Below, in pieces: positions 33,129 through 45,932 of a stretch of DNA of 64,000 nucleotides. The stretch is from Carya illinoinensis. Its lineage: Eukaryota; Streptophyta; Magnoliopsida; Fagales; Juglandaceae. The position numbers were made by a program, and so were the translations under genes. The notes beneath the pieces were generated by a model. That model searched no databases. It saw nothing but the letters and a program-made list of their open reading frames with translations, and was not told the origin of the DNA. Position 1 is the stretch's first letter; each line of letters opens with the position of its first letter. The stretch lies in assembly GCF_018687715.1 (NCBI RefSeq), contig NC_056752.1, positions 43,808,501-43,872,500 on the forward strand, in the 5' to 3' direction.

Positions 33129-34833
33129 AGTTTTTTTATATTTTTTTATATAATAAAAATATAAAAAAGATAAAATTAAATAAAATTTTGAACATTAGTT
33201 TATACCAATTAGTAAGATGACATCATTATTGTATTTTTTTTTATAAATATTGTATTTTCTTTTATGTTAGTGTCATTTGGACTAGCTTGGTTATTAACAC
33301 TACAGTTTTCATCATTTCTAAACAGAGTGGGAGGTTTTTAGAAATTAGCTACAAATTAAAAACAATATTTGGTGTTTATTTCATAGGAATGTTTTTTACT
33401 GATATGAATATCATTTTTTTTTTTTTTGGTGTCATTATCATTTCCTTTTCGTTGGTTATTAACACTACGGTCTCCATTATTTTTAAACAAAATGGAAAGT
33501 TTCTACAATTGACTACAAACTAAAAATAATAAGCATCTTTCTAAAAATAAAACAATCGCAAATACTGTATTTACACTTGTTCGACTAAATATTCTCAAAT
33601 AGGATAGTAAATTCAAGTTTGTTGCAGAGTGGTGAATTAACTATGAATAAATTCTTTTTCCCATTGTAGGTTTTTCTCCTGCAAATTTATGATTTACTGC
33701 ATCCTATCAATTACTTCTCTATTCAATTAAAAAAACCAATTGATCATATTCATTTGCATTAAAGAAACTAATTAACAAGATGATGGTTGGTAGAAATACG
33801 GCAAACAATTGGGGATCAACATATATTTTTAATTGGTAGAAATCAATGGGGGCAAATCAACAATAGCTACAAAAATTTAGAAAACTAATCAGCATGGGGC
33901 TGCTTGAAATAATTAGGATTTAGTTTGTGATTCAGGAATGAGTACAGAGATTAAAACTAATATTAGAGACTGTTCTATGCGGCCAACCAAATATTGCTGG
34001 TAGGAGTTACACATCTAGCTAAAATTGGTCAAAAGATGTAGTATTTAAAATAATTATATACTTGCTGATCACTTCAAACTTATGGTTATTGAGTTTTTAT
34101 ACATAAATATAGTATTTAGTCTTGTTATTTTCAAAATTTGTTTGATAACTTTTAAAAATTTGATAAACATTAACTTATTAACACAAACATTATAATAAAA
34201 AAATAAAAAAAATAGCATTTCCATTTATTTGTGGTTTTTTATAGCCTTTTATTTGTTTTTATTTTTTTTGTTTTATATATTTTATTAAAAATATGTTTGA
34301 TAATAAATTCCATTCAATATATTAATTCTTTGCTTGTAAGTTTTTTTTTTCCAGTAAATAGTGAAATTATTTATATCATCTTTTTTATTTATCATAAGAA
34401 TAATTTTTTTTTATGTATGTTTTCTTTGTCAGATTTGTTGCTTTTGCTTTTGTTTGGCTCTTCATCAATCTGGTTGGTATTAATTTGCTGTGTCCACTTT
34501 ATTTCTCTGTTTGTGCTCCACTTCCTGGTACGTTCTTTTCTATCTCATTTGAAAAAATATTATTCAATTTTTTTATGTTTATATAAGTGCGCTTATAATT
34601 AGGATAAATTGATGATATTATATTATTGTTATGTTAATATTTACTTTTTTCATTTTTTTATGTTCAATTTTTTTTTAGATTACGCACCAAAATCGATACA
34701 GAATTTACAATTTTTCATAACTTTATGCCGATCGGTAAGGCAATATTATTAAATGCAAAAATATACTTAAACATTATTAACACCGTTTTTTTTTTTTTTA
34801 TCTAACTTCTTTTATGAATAAATCCAGAAAAGA
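33129..34833. other. AT-rich Helitron interior before the Rep gene
   Basis: It contains a diverged duplication (GGTTATTAACACTAC at about 33289 and 33456, each followed by similar text). At 34231-34602 there is an AT-driven hydrophobic ORF without recognisable content. It may hold the promoter and first exon of the Rep/helicase gene, but I cannot define these. Confidence 0.4.
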
Positions 34834-35595
34834 GTGAAAACAATCCACGAAGAAAAAATTGGTATAGTATCCAATCAAACCAAAAAAAAGAAGAAATCCG
34901 TCAAAAAAGAAGAGAGAGATGCTGAGTTGAAAAATCTTCGACATAATGAAATGCAAAGGCAAAGACAGTATCAGAATGTCCTATCTCTTTCTTCAAACAA
35001 CAATGAAAGAATTTGTATAAGAGAAATTGGATCGTCTTCGAATATCAACTTTTCTGGAATTAACATCGATAACAATACGTCAACTTCAGTATTGACCAAT
35101 CAGGTTTATTCATAACAATTTCTTACTAAAAGAAATATTTCCTTCAATTCCTTTCTCATTCTATTCAATAAATATTAAAAAATGCTTTTATAGGTTAATT
35201 ATCTAAATGAAGATGAATTCAATTTTTAAAGAACGTCAAATTCCAATTTAGGTAATGTACAAGCTAACACATTTTTTCGTTAATTTTTACATTAATATTT
35301 AATATCTTATCTTTAATAATATTATTTTTTATTTTTTTAATATAGGAAAACGACAAAGAAGATCTCCTTGTTTTAGACAAATATTACACACTATAATTCT
35401 TGAACCAAGTTATTTACCATTAGTACCGTCATGTAAATATTGTGGAGCAAAAAATTTTTATCATGAACCAAACAGTTTTTGTTGTGCAGATGGAACAATA
35501 TCGTTAGCGTTTAGTCAAATTCCTAATGAACTATATCAGTTATTTACTTCTAATTCAAACAAATCTGAAAATTTTCGTACATACGTGCGTACATA

Positions 35596-37737
35596 TGTGA
35601 CGCCCCCAAATCCCCACGCCCGAACACGGGAAAATTGAGACGTCCGGATGGTGACAACCCGGGTCACCATCCCATCGACGGGTGCCGAGTGTGTGCAAGG
35701 CAACAGATGTGTACAGAGAAACACGCAGCGGATAACGGAAGTCATAACTAAGTACCAGAATTTTCTTAACGTAATACAAGCTGTTTAAGACGTACATAGA
35801 TAAAATATTACAAAACACAAATACAGTTTTAAACAAATATAAAAGATAGCATCAGCAACCCGGCGGAGCCGCATCCTCGGGCTCAGCCTCCTCCTCTTCG
35901 TCCTCTAACTCTGCACCAAAAGCTACGAAACTACGAATGGTACTGCAGGTAAGTAAAACCCAAACACTACCAGATAAAAACACATAAAACTCAAACAAGA
36001 TGCATGAACCATGCCCAATGCACAAAGCCCATAAAACACCAGTTTTCCACACACGCCAAAAACCCATTTGGCCCATAAACACATCCTATCCGAAAAACAC
36101 GCCAAAAGTCACATTTGGCCGCCAAGAGTCCATTTGGCCCAATATCTCGCCAGAAGTCCATCTGGCCCAATATCTCGCCAGAAGTCCATCTGGCCCACGC
36201 CAAAAGTCCCATTTGGCCTCATAAACCATTATCCAATTTTAACCGTATGCACCATGACCTCCCCTAGGGGTCATCCGCACACCCTGGCTCCAGTGTCACA
36301 CCGTAGAGTACCACCACGCATGTGACACCTAACAAGCGATGCCCAGTTCCGCGCCCCGCGCGTGCGTAGCCAAGCATCCTCTAGCCCTCGCCAGCGAAGG
36401 GCCATGGAGTCGGTGAGTAGGGCGATGCCCGGTTCCGGGCCCGGAGCGTTCGTAGCCAAGCATCCCCTAACCCCGCTCCCGTCATCGCTCTCGACAACTC
36501 AAGGGACATCACTCAGTTTATTCCGCTCCCGAGTGACCAGAGGAGCTCCACCGAGATAATAACCCATCCCGGCTTGGGCTCGTGATACACACGCACCCGC
36601 AATACACTTACGCCAATACACAGGCTTTTCACATAAATCCACAAACACACGTGCATGCACCATGTAATGCCATAACAATGCATAATAAAATAATCCAACA
36701 ATCATAAATCAAATAAACAGGCAACTCCGTCCTCCATCCATCCGACCCCCGAAACTCCTCGGACTCAGTCCGGAATCAACAACCAACAACAGTAAATAAT
36801 TGAATGAGCAATATATATTAAAATCTGAAAATAGCGTTTGGAAAATACTTACAGCGCTATATGGCAATTTTAGAAAACAAGTGGCGTTGCAAACGGCAGA
36901 AAAACAGCAACGTCACAGTGAAAATTCACTGTGGCCGTGGGTTTGAAAAACCCACTTTTGAACGGGGAAAAATTAGGACACGAAATTGATAGAGAATGGT
37001 CTAGGGATGGTTGTGAAGCTATTGGAAGTGGTGGTTGGCCGTGGGTGGCGGCGGAATCGCCGGAAAATGGCCGGATTATCCAAAACGGAAACTAAGCTCG
37101 TAGGAGCTGTTCCGGTGGTCGTTGGAGGCCGGAAATGGGTGGGTTAGGACGGCAAGGGACCGGTGATGAATTGGTGAAGAAATGGTAGCCGGAGGTGGAG
37201 CGACGGCGGCGGATCGGAGGAAAAACCGTGGAGGCTTTGGAGGACTTTTCCGGCCAAACGGCCGGCCGGATGGGGGTGGTTTTCGGTGGGGAGGTGCGCC
37301 GGAGGTGGACGAACCGAACGCCGGTGGCTGTGTCGGCCACGCTGGTCGGCGGCGGCGGTCTGGGCTGAAAACAGCTCCGGCCGTGGGTGAGGAGAGAGAA
37401 GAGAGAGAAACCGGGGGGGCTCGAGCGGGAAGAGGGAAGAAAAAAAAAAAGAAAAAAAAAAAGAAAAAGGAAGGAAAAGAAAAGAAGGGAAAAAGAAAAA
37501 AAGGAAAAAGATGTGAAAAGAAATGAGGTTCAATCCTCACTCCGGGAAAACAAAACAAACCGCCGAAAAAGATTAAAAACCACAAAACAACTAAAAGAAA
37601 TAAAACACAACATCAAATAAATTAAATTAAATTAAAAACCAATTTAAAATACATTAATTTAAAATAAATAAACCAATATATTAATTAAATTAAAAACCAC
37701 CCTTCAGTGAAAATACACATAAAAACAGGTCATCACA
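35596..37737. mobile_element. Solo LTR (2.1 kb) inserted in the Helitron Rep gene
   Basis: It begins TGTGACGCCCCCAAATCC and ends GGTCATCACA, giving TG...CA ends with a TGTGA/TCACA inverted repeat. It is flanked by the perfect 5-base duplication ACATA (35591-35595 and 37738-37742). Deleting it with one duplication rejoins the Rep frame (...RTY|NNKFAF). No gag, pol or second LTR is present, so it is the product of LTR-LTR recombination. The sequence style resembles Ty3/Gypsy LTRs. The long Pro- or Lys-rich ORFs inside are composition artefacts. Confidence 0.9.
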
Positions 37738-38417
37738 ACATATAATAATAAATTTGCCTTCACATCATTTGGAGTTAAGTTTGATACAAATTTATGTAAA
37801 AGAAACAGAGGAATTTACACATTTAGAGTTCAAGGACAAATCTATCATTACATTAATGATTTAATTCCCGAAGATGGATATCCTTCGTACTTGCAACTAT
37901 ACTTCTATGATACTGAATATGAATTAGAAAATCGTGTTAATGATGCAGAAAGATTAGATCCTTCCATTATTAGTCAATTGATGGATATACTCAGAATTAA
38001 TCTATATAGTCATTTCTTTTGAAACTTGAGTAACATTCCAAATCTCGAAAATCATGTAATTCACATAAGATCAGACGTTGGATTAGATCAACGTGTTTAT
38101 AATACCCCATCAGTATCGCAAGTTGCAGCTATTTGGACTGAATCTGACAATTATGCAAAAGAAACAAATCGAAATATTATCGTTTTTAGTCATACAGGTC
38201 AAAATCATATTGTTCAATATTATTTTGGTTGTTACGATCCACTTCAATATCCATTATTATTTCCTCTTGGTGATTCTGGTTGGCATGAAGGAATCGAAAA
38301 AATAAAAAAATGAACAATATTGCTAAACAATCAAACATCAACATTAAATGATTTACACAAATCAAGTAATGCAGAGGAATTATTTCAAACTGAAGAAGAA
38401 GGTAATAATAATTTTAA

Positions 38418-38828
38418 GGGTTAGACTTTATCCCCTCCAACTATTACTTAATTTACAAGGTACCCCTAAAATTATTGATTGCATCAAAATATCACCTCTT
38501 ATTTTCAAAACGTCCCAATCGCCCTCTTCCATCTACAACAAGCATTAAATCGAACGAAAATGTCATTTGTGTGCTTTTCACGTGTATTTCCTTTAATGCA
38601 AAGACAAAATTACCCTTCACTTCATCAACAACATTGTCGTTTGCATTTCCCTCGAAAACAAAAGGGGTTGGTTGATCTGCTTTCCTATTTTTTTATCCCC
38701 ACAAAAATTTCTTTTTTCACATCGTTTTCAAATTTTTTCCATACATCTCGCAAGTCCAATGAAAGCAGGTCCGGTGTACATGATTGTGAATTAAATGATA
38801 GTCGGAGGGGGCAAAATATATTTAACTC
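38418..38828. mobile_element. MITE with 9-base target duplication (Mutator-like)
   Basis: 411 bases flanked by the perfect duplication TAATTTTAA (38409-38417 and 38829-38837). The ends are imperfect inverted repeats: GGGTTAGACTTTATCCCCTC on the left and GAGTTAAATATATTTTGCCC read inward from the right, both followed by C(A/G)ACTAT and TTAATT. Nine-base duplications are typical of MULEs. It interrupts the Rep/helicase gene; a nearby exon-intron border makes it unclear whether it hit exon or intron. Confidence 0.85.
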
Positions 38829-41800
38829 TAATTTTAATTCTTCTAATTTTCTTATCTTAAACTTTTATATATTTATATTTCTAAATTTTCTTCCATAATT
38901 TTTGTAGTTTTAAAGAAGAAGAAGAAACAACCAACAATTTCATGCCGTGAATATTATTGTTTCAAATTACAAATAAGACAACATAACAAATCAATTTTAT
39001 TATTATCTGGTCGTTTATTACAACAATTTGTTGTTGACATGTATATTAAAATTGAAACATCAAAATTAAATTATTTTCGTTCGAAACAACAAGAAATTAG
39101 ATCAGATATATATCAAGGTATTGTTGATAGTATTTCAATTGGAGAAACTAATGCCTCCAAAATTGGAAGACGAATTATCTTACCTTCATCTTTTATTGGA
39201 GGTCCAAGAGATATGCGCAAGAGATATATGGAAGCAATGACATTAGTTCAACGTTTTGGCAAACCTGATATTTTCTTAACTATGACATGTAATCCAAGTT
39301 GGAAAGAAATTTTAGATGAATTAAAACCACATGAAGAAGTTCAAAATCGTCCTGATTTAATTGCACGAATATTTAAAGCAAAATTAGAAGATTTAAAAAA
39401 TGAATTATTTAAACGAGAAATTTTTGGTAAAGTTGCAGCATATGTTTACACAATTGAACATAAAAAAAAAGGTTTACCACATATTCATTTTTTAATAATA
39501 CTACAAAAAGATTGGCGAATTTATGCACCTGAATCTTTCGATGAAATTGTTTCAGCAGAAATACCTGATAAAACAAAAAATGTACACTTATATAAAAGTG
39601 TTGTTAAACATATGATGCATGGTCCTTGCGGAATATTGAATCTAATTAATATATGTATGAAAAAAAATAGAATTTGCAAAAATCAATATCCCAAAAAATT
39701 TACATCTAAAACAACTGTTGGAATTGATTGTTTTCCGTTATACAAACGTTCTAATGACTGAACAATTGTGAAAGTTAGAGGACAAAATTTAGATAATCGT
39801 TGGGTTGTACCATATAATCCATATCTTCTTTCAAAATTTAATTGTCATATAAATGTTGAAATTTGTTCTACAGTTAAAGCTGTCAAGTATTTGTATAAAT
39901 ATATTTACAAAGGACATGATTGTATCGCTTTCAATTTAATCAACGACGAAAATAATCAACAAATTGATGAAATTGAACAATTTCAATCAGGTAGATGGAT
40001 TACACCACCCGAAGCTACATGGAGAATATATGGTTTTGCACTTAACGAAATGTATCCATCAGTTTATAGTTTACATCTGCACCTTGAAAATCAACATTTA
40101 GTAGCTTTTCGTGCACATGAAAATTTAAACAGCATTTTAAATTCAGATTTGTCAACAAAATCAATGTTAACTTAATTCTTTTTAACAAATCAAATTGATC
40201 ATAATGCACACAATTTATTGTACAAAGAATTTCCTGAAAAATTCGTTTGGAATCAACAATATAAAATTTGGACTCCAAGAAAGAAAGGAAATGTTATAGG
40301 GCGAATTGTTAGTGCAAATCCAATTGAAAGTGAAAGATATTACTTGCGAATATTACTGAACCACATTAGAGGGCCAAAATCATTTGAAGATTTAAAAACA
40401 ATTAATGGTATTGTTGTGCCCACATTTCGTGAAGCAGCTAATTTACATGGTCTATTGAACAAAGATAGTAGTTTAGAAGAATGTTTAGAAGAAGCTTGTT
40501 TATACCGAATGCCAAATAGTTTAAGACGTCTTTTTGCAACAATTTTAGTATATTGTAATCCTACAAATCCAAAAGAACTTTGGGAACGATTTGAAAAAGA
40601 AATGTCTGCAGATTTTTATTCAACAAATACAACAGCAAAAAATATTAAAAAAATGGTACTACAAAACATCTCTTTTACGCTTGAATCAATGGGAAAGAAT
40701 ATAAATATGTATCATCTTGCTCCAATTGATATATTCTCTGACGATGAAGAATTTAGACATCAAGAAATTGATGATGAATTAACTGTTACAATTCCACAAG
40801 AAGATCTGCTTGCATCAAATCATTTAAATTCTGAACAAAAACACGCATATGAATTAATTCTTGAAACTTTACTTCTCAACAAACCTGCTGCATTTTTCAT
40901 TGATGGTCCTGCTGGCACTGGAAAAACATTTCTATACAAAACACTTCTTGCTGAAGTTAGATCAAAACATATGATAGCACTTGTAACTGCATCATCTGGT
41001 GTTGCTGCATCAATTTTACCTGGAGGTCGAACAGCACATTCACGCTTTAAAATTCCATTAAATTTAGAAAAAAATAGTACATGCAATGTTAGCAAACAAG
41101 GAAATCTTGCTAAATTATTGCGTCTTGCAAAATTAATTATATGGGACGAAGCACCTATGTGTGGAAAATATTCTATAGAGGCAGTGGATAAGATGTTACA
41201 AGATATAAATGATACAAATCTTCCTTTCGATGGAAAAGTCATTGTTTTTGGCGGAGATTTTCGTCAAGTATTACCTGTAATTCAAAAAAGTACAAAAGAA
41301 CAACAAATTGATGCAAGCTTAGCCCGCTCTCATTTATGGTCTTCTTTAACCAAAATTAAATTAATAGAAAATATGAGATCTAGATTGGATCCTGATTTTT
41401 GTCGTTATTTAATTGAAGTTGGTAATGGTAATGAACCAATTACTGTTAAAGATATGATCAAAATTCCAACAGAAATGCTTATTCAATATAACAATGATGC
41501 TGAATCTTTAAATTGTTTATTAGAAGCTATTTTTGAAGACATATCAAATTATTCAAACAATTTAATTGAAATGACAAATCGAGCTATATTAACACCAAAA
41601 AATCACTCAGTTGATGAAATAAATGCTATAATCATTGAAAAATTTCCAGGTGATATGGTGCGATATTATAGTTTCGATGAAACAATTGATACATCTGAAC
41701 AAGGTGTAATCGAAGATTTTTTAAACACTTTAACACCAAGTGGATTGTCACCACATGAATTATTGCTTAAAAAGAATTGTCCCATCATGTTGCTTAGAAA

Positions 41801-42394
41801 TATAAATCTTTCAGAAGGTTTATGCAATGGCACACAATTGATTTGTTGTAATTTTAATCGTAATATTATTGATGCAAAAATTTCAGTTGGTCATCACAAA
41901 GGGAAAAGAGTTTTTATACCCAGAATTCCATTCTTACCAGATATAAATGAAAATAATGGTTTTCCATTTAAACGCACACAATTTCCCATCAAATTAAGTT
42001 TTGCAATGACAATAAATAAATCACAAGGACAAACATTAAATTCTGTCGGAATATATTTACCCGAACCAGTATTTTCTCATGGACAATTATATGTAGCATT
42101 ATCAAGAGCCAAAACTGTCAATTCAGTAAAAATTCTTATAAAACCAACTACAATTGATAACTATGAAAAAAATTGTACAAAAAATATTGTGTATAAAGAT
42201 TTTTTGAAAATAAAAAACTCATTATAATGCTATATAAATAGTCATATTTAATATATTCTTTAGTCTGCTCAGTTAATGTTTTTCAAATATTGTTATCATT
42301 TATACATTCTATTGTTTTTTTTAATTATATTATACAATTTATAATATATATATAGTAATACTTCTCTATCTTCTAATTTGTAAAAACAGCAAAT

Positions 42395-44518
42395 ATGCGA
42401 ACTGTTTATGCATCAATCAAAGACATTATTCCAGTTACCAAAAACTGGAAAGTAAAAATGCTCGTTGCAGAAAAATCTCCAAAAAGGATTGCACGAAAAT
42501 CAATAACAAAATATCAGAACCTCACATTGATAGATCCTCAGGTATGAACCATTTTGTATTTATTATATTTTATACATTTCAATTTATAAACATATTTTCT
42601 TATTGTATTTATTATATTGTATTTACTATTCATATATAAATATTTATTTCTTTAAATCCAATTGATTAATTCTTCAATTTTTTTATAGGGAAATCGTTTA
42701 CAAGCAGTCATATTTGGTAAAGATATCGATTTGCGCGATGATACATTGCAGGTTTTTCAATCTTATTATATAGGCAATGCATATGTCAAAACAATAGACC
42801 CAAGACACAAAATCGAATCGCATGAATATCAATGGATCATCAATTCGAGGACAATTATTGAAAATGTTGAAGATGACGAACCAGTGCTAAAGGCTCCAGA
42901 GTACAATATCATCCCTTTTAATGAGCTTGATGCTTATAAGGATACAGATTTTGAAATAGGTAATAACTATATAAATAATTATTAGATATATTTATATGCT
43001 TTTGTTTCATTATGAACTAACAAAAAATATTTTGGTGTAATAGAGATTCTAGCTATTGCAATCTAAATGATGCCACCCAGAGAAGTCAACACTGTTAATG
43101 GAAAGGCAACAGTTCAAGATATACAACTTATTGATGAGAGGTTTAAATACATCTCTAATTACATTTATAGCATTTTTTATTTAACGCATTATAATATTTT
43201 TATTATTACAAACTTAATTCTATTTCTAATTTGTATAGCCTGAAGCCTTTAACTTTAACAATGTGGGCTCAATTTGTTCATGACGAATGCCAACAAATTT
43301 CAAACATCATTGCAACAAAACCAAAAATTCTTGGAATGCGAATTAAAGTTGGTTCTTATGATGGTACTTTTCATTCAAAATAATACTTTTGTTAATTATT
43401 TATCATGTATTTATATATTTGCTAACACATATTTATAATACAGGTCTATCTTTATCATCACAAGTGACAAGCGTGTTTATCATCGATCCTCTTTTAGCAG
43501 CTGCGGTTTCATTACGTACATGGTAAATTGTCTTTTTTAAAAAATTATTTCAATAATTAATTTTATAAAATCTAAATTATTTATTGTTTCATTCATTATA
43601 AAATAATATCGTATAATTTTAACACATATTATTGTTTTTTTTATTACAACCATCGTTTTAATTATTAATGTAACTTTTTTTTACTACATACATTGTTTTA
43701 ATTATTAATATAATTTTTTAGGGCAACCCAAAATGATGCATTACTAGAAGAAATCATTGCCAAGGGTTTCAATACATCAACAGGATCGAGTTCAAGCGAT
43801 GCCATGCAGACAATAACAAAAATTTCTGAAATTGTTGAAATTTTAGATTTTACAGAGGCAATGACGGTATAACTTTCTTTTTTAAAACTAAATTATTTCT
43901 TTCTATTTAAATTCACTTTATTGCTACATTCATATTAGAAATTTATTTTTTCATTTTTAATGCAGAAATCAACATTCACAGTTAAAGCAAAATTTTTATT
44001 ACTCGATTTGCATCAGCCGTTCTACTATATGTCCTGTGTCAACTGCAATAAAGCGACTGGATATGATTATAATGAAAAGTTCTCGTGTTACAATTGCAAA
44101 AATATGAGCATCGGACAGCCACGGTAAAAAATTTATTCCAATACTTTAAGTTATCATTTTTTACATAATAAATATAAAATAATAATTATAAAAATTATGC
44201 AATAATGATATTCTCATTAATTATAGTTCTCGAGTATATTTGGAAATAGAAGATGACACAGGATGCATAGCAGTTGTTGCCTTTGGATTGGTGGCAGAAG
44301 AAATTCTGAATTTTACAGCAGTTCATCTATTAGAGCACACAGGCAAGGTAATAAATCTCTTTATAAATTTATTCAAAAAAACATATTACATTATGTTCTA
44401 TATTTTTTCAATATTACAGGAACACCTACCATATTTAGCAAACATTGCAAGTGCAATTTTAGAAAAAGAATGGATTATACACTTGCGTGCAGAGATGAAT
44501 CAGTATGGACAATTATGA
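42395..44518 (+). pseudogene. Helitron RPA70-like gene, one nonsense codon
   Basis: Nine exons with GT-AG borders join in frame: 42395-42541, 42689-42959, 43044-43140, 43239-43363, 43444-43522, 43722-43866, 43966-44123, 44227-44347, 44420-44518 (414 codons). The product resembles the large subunit of replication protein A: an OB fold in exons 1-2 (NRLQAVIFGKDIDL), a second OB fold in exons 4-6, and a zinc-ribbon OB fold (C-VN-C ... C-YN-C in exon 7, then YLEIEDDTGCIAVVAFG). Such RPA genes accompany RepHel in plant Helitrons and presumably coat single-stranded intermediates. Exon 3 has a TAA at 43064-43066, and no alternative acceptor avoids it, so the protein is cut after about 145 residues unless translation restarts. 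Confidence 0.88.
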
Positions 44519-45143
44519 CAGAACAAGCTCAATGTTCTCTCTGTCAAATCTATAAATTAAGCTACGCTATAGATACTCTAAATATCTTTTTGTTAAACTT
44601 ATCACTTTTATTATTATACCTTTAAATAGAACAGTGACATGTATGTATAGTTCATATATGTATAATTATATACTTAAATGGGACACTGTCTTGTATATAA
44701 ACTTTAAGTTTGCTTCTTTACTTATAAACTCTGTTATAATTATATACATAAATAGGATACTAACTTGTATGTAAAGGAATTTGTGGAATTGGACATGTAA
44801 TGACCCATGAATTTGTTGGATTTTATTGTTGGGTTATTAATTTCAATATGGTAGTTACGTTTGGTTTTGGTATTATATTGTTCTGGATATTTAGAAGTTT
44901 AGAATTGTTTACTCACAATGTGCTTTGTGTGGTTATTTTCTAACCTATATTTTACTTTTCCAATGATCTAACCGAGAGTTTGGATATGCATGATTAAATG
45001 CATATTTATATAAGTCATTGGATCATGTCATATATATGAAAATCCCTGAAAGAAAAAAAATTAAGCACATAAAATATCTACCAGAAGATAAAAACACAAA
45101 TATGAATATTTGTTAAATATTATTTTATTATCTCAAAGCAAAA

Positions 45144-45572
45144 TTACAGAAATTTGAGGCTTTTTGCCTCAATCTTTAAACGCTCTTGCTCTTCAAAAAT
45201 CTGCATGCCTTTCCTATCTAAAGGAGTAGCCACTCGAAAAGAAGATTTAAGCAAAGATTTTAAATCTCTATTATCTCGCTTTAGTGCTTCTATCTTCATG
45301 TTGGACTCCAGAAGAAGCCGTTGAAGGATAGAAATATTCTCGTGGAGTTTGTCAACCCCACCAGTCTTAGATTGTAGTCGCTGAGAATATGCGACAATGG
45401 TTGATGAGTATCGGGTGCCGAGACTCACAAGCTCGTAGATAATTTCATTATCTGACTTATTAATCATATCATTATTGGATTGCATTATAGCACCTACGGA
45501 AGAAGCAGAAACAACTGGTGAATGAGGTGCAGAATCCCTCATATATTGGTAATGAGAAGATTGCTGAGCCAT
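45144..45572 (-). CDS. Coiled-coil protein related to the Copia ORFs A/B
   Basis: An intact 142-residue ORF, MAQQSSHYQYMRDSAPHSPV..., with the same conserved core as ORF B (21236-21673): SASSVGAIM, IIYELVSLGTRYSSTIV, QRLQSK, a coiled coil (VDKLHENISILQRLLLESN), RDLKSLLKSSFRVATPLDRK, and EEQERLKIEAKSLKF at the end. A TATAAAA stands 108 bases upstream (minus strand, 45674-45680). Upstream of that are three tandem GGCGCC-containing repeats. It lies inside the Helitron borders but on the strand opposite RepHel and RPA. A gypsy-type polypurine tract and LTR start lie ~780 bases farther (46341-46355, + strand), so the gene again sits antisense before a 3' LTR. It may have arrived with that element or been captured by the Helitron. 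Function unknown. Confidence 0.68.
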   Translation of the reverse strand: MAQQSSHYQYMRDSAPHSPVVSASSVGAIMQSNNDMINKSDNEIIYELVSLGTRYSSTIVAYSQRLQSKTGGVDKLHENISILQRLLLESNMKIEALKRDNRDLKSLLKSSFRVATPLDRKGMQIFEEQERLKIEAKSLKFL

Positions 45573-45673
45573 TGCAAAATAAGAAAGCAGAAAGAGATTG
45601 CAGAATAAGAATGTAGACTGATTTCAGAAAAGTGGAGAAGATGAGATGTAAAAGAAAATGAACTGAATAATTC

Positions 45674-45680
45674 TTTTATA
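45674..45680 (-). promoter_or_regulatory. TATA box of the 45144-45572 gene
   Basis: The minus strand reads CTCTATAAAAGAAT. Position relative to the ATG (108 bases) matches ORF B in the Copia element (111 bases). Confidence 0.55.
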
Positions 45681-45736
45681 GAGAAAATTATGACGAATCA
45701 TCTCTCGTGAAGCATTTCTCTACAAGAGACAAGAGT

Positions 45737-45870
45737 GATGTAGTATCATAGCTGCGGCGCCTGACAGCTACAGAAGAACAATGTAGTATCGTAGCGTAGC
45801 TGCGGCGCCTGACAACTACAGAAGAGCAATGTAGTGTCATAGCTATGCGGCGCCTGATAGCTACAGAAGA
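45737..45870 (-). repeat. Three upstream repeats with palindromic core
   Basis: Units 45737-45780, 45781-45828 and 45829-45870. Each has TAGCT(G/A), then CGGCGCCTGA, then (C/T)A(G/A)CTA, giving an inverted repeat around a GGCGCC palindrome. In unit 3 both arms changed together (TAGCTA/TAGCTA against TAGCTG/CAGCTA in unit 1), so pairing is kept. The array starts ~57 bases upstream of the TATA box, so it could be a regulatory array for the coiled-coil gene. Confidence 0.6.
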
Positions 45871-45929
45871 CCTGTAAAAATCCTACGTATCAAAGTTGTT
45901 TGGTCTAAAACAGAGAGTCACCGCTTTTG

Positions 45930-45932
<3 letters not shown>

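Larger units (their letters stand above)
34834..42227 (+). pseudogene. Helitron Rep/helicase (RepHel), broken
   Basis: Segments in order: an N-terminal basic region (34834-35103, KKEERDAELKNLRHNEMQRQ); a Cys-rich zone (about 35350-35595, CKYCGAKNF, CCADG); the Helitron_like_N continuation (37741-38410); the Rep domain with the HUH motif LPHIHFL (about 39475) and the two-Tyr motif KYLYKYIYKG (about 39885-39915); and a Pif1-type helicase in the 669-residue ORF 40218-42227 with Walker A GPAGTGKT, Walker B LIIWDEAPM, GGDFRQVLP and the last motif SHGQLYVALSRAK. Breaks: TGA 38020-38022 and TGA 38311-38313, TGA 39759-39761, TAA 40173-40175, a solo LTR at 35596 and a MITE at 38418. The helicase part alone is still open. 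The intact protein would nick and unwind DNA for rolling-circle-like transposition; this copy cannot. Confidence 0.93.

Noticed and set aside
37076..37585. Long Pro/Ser/Phe-rich ORFs and a Lys-rich ORF on the other strand
   Set aside because: They arise from purine/pyrimidine-biased sequence inside the solo LTR.
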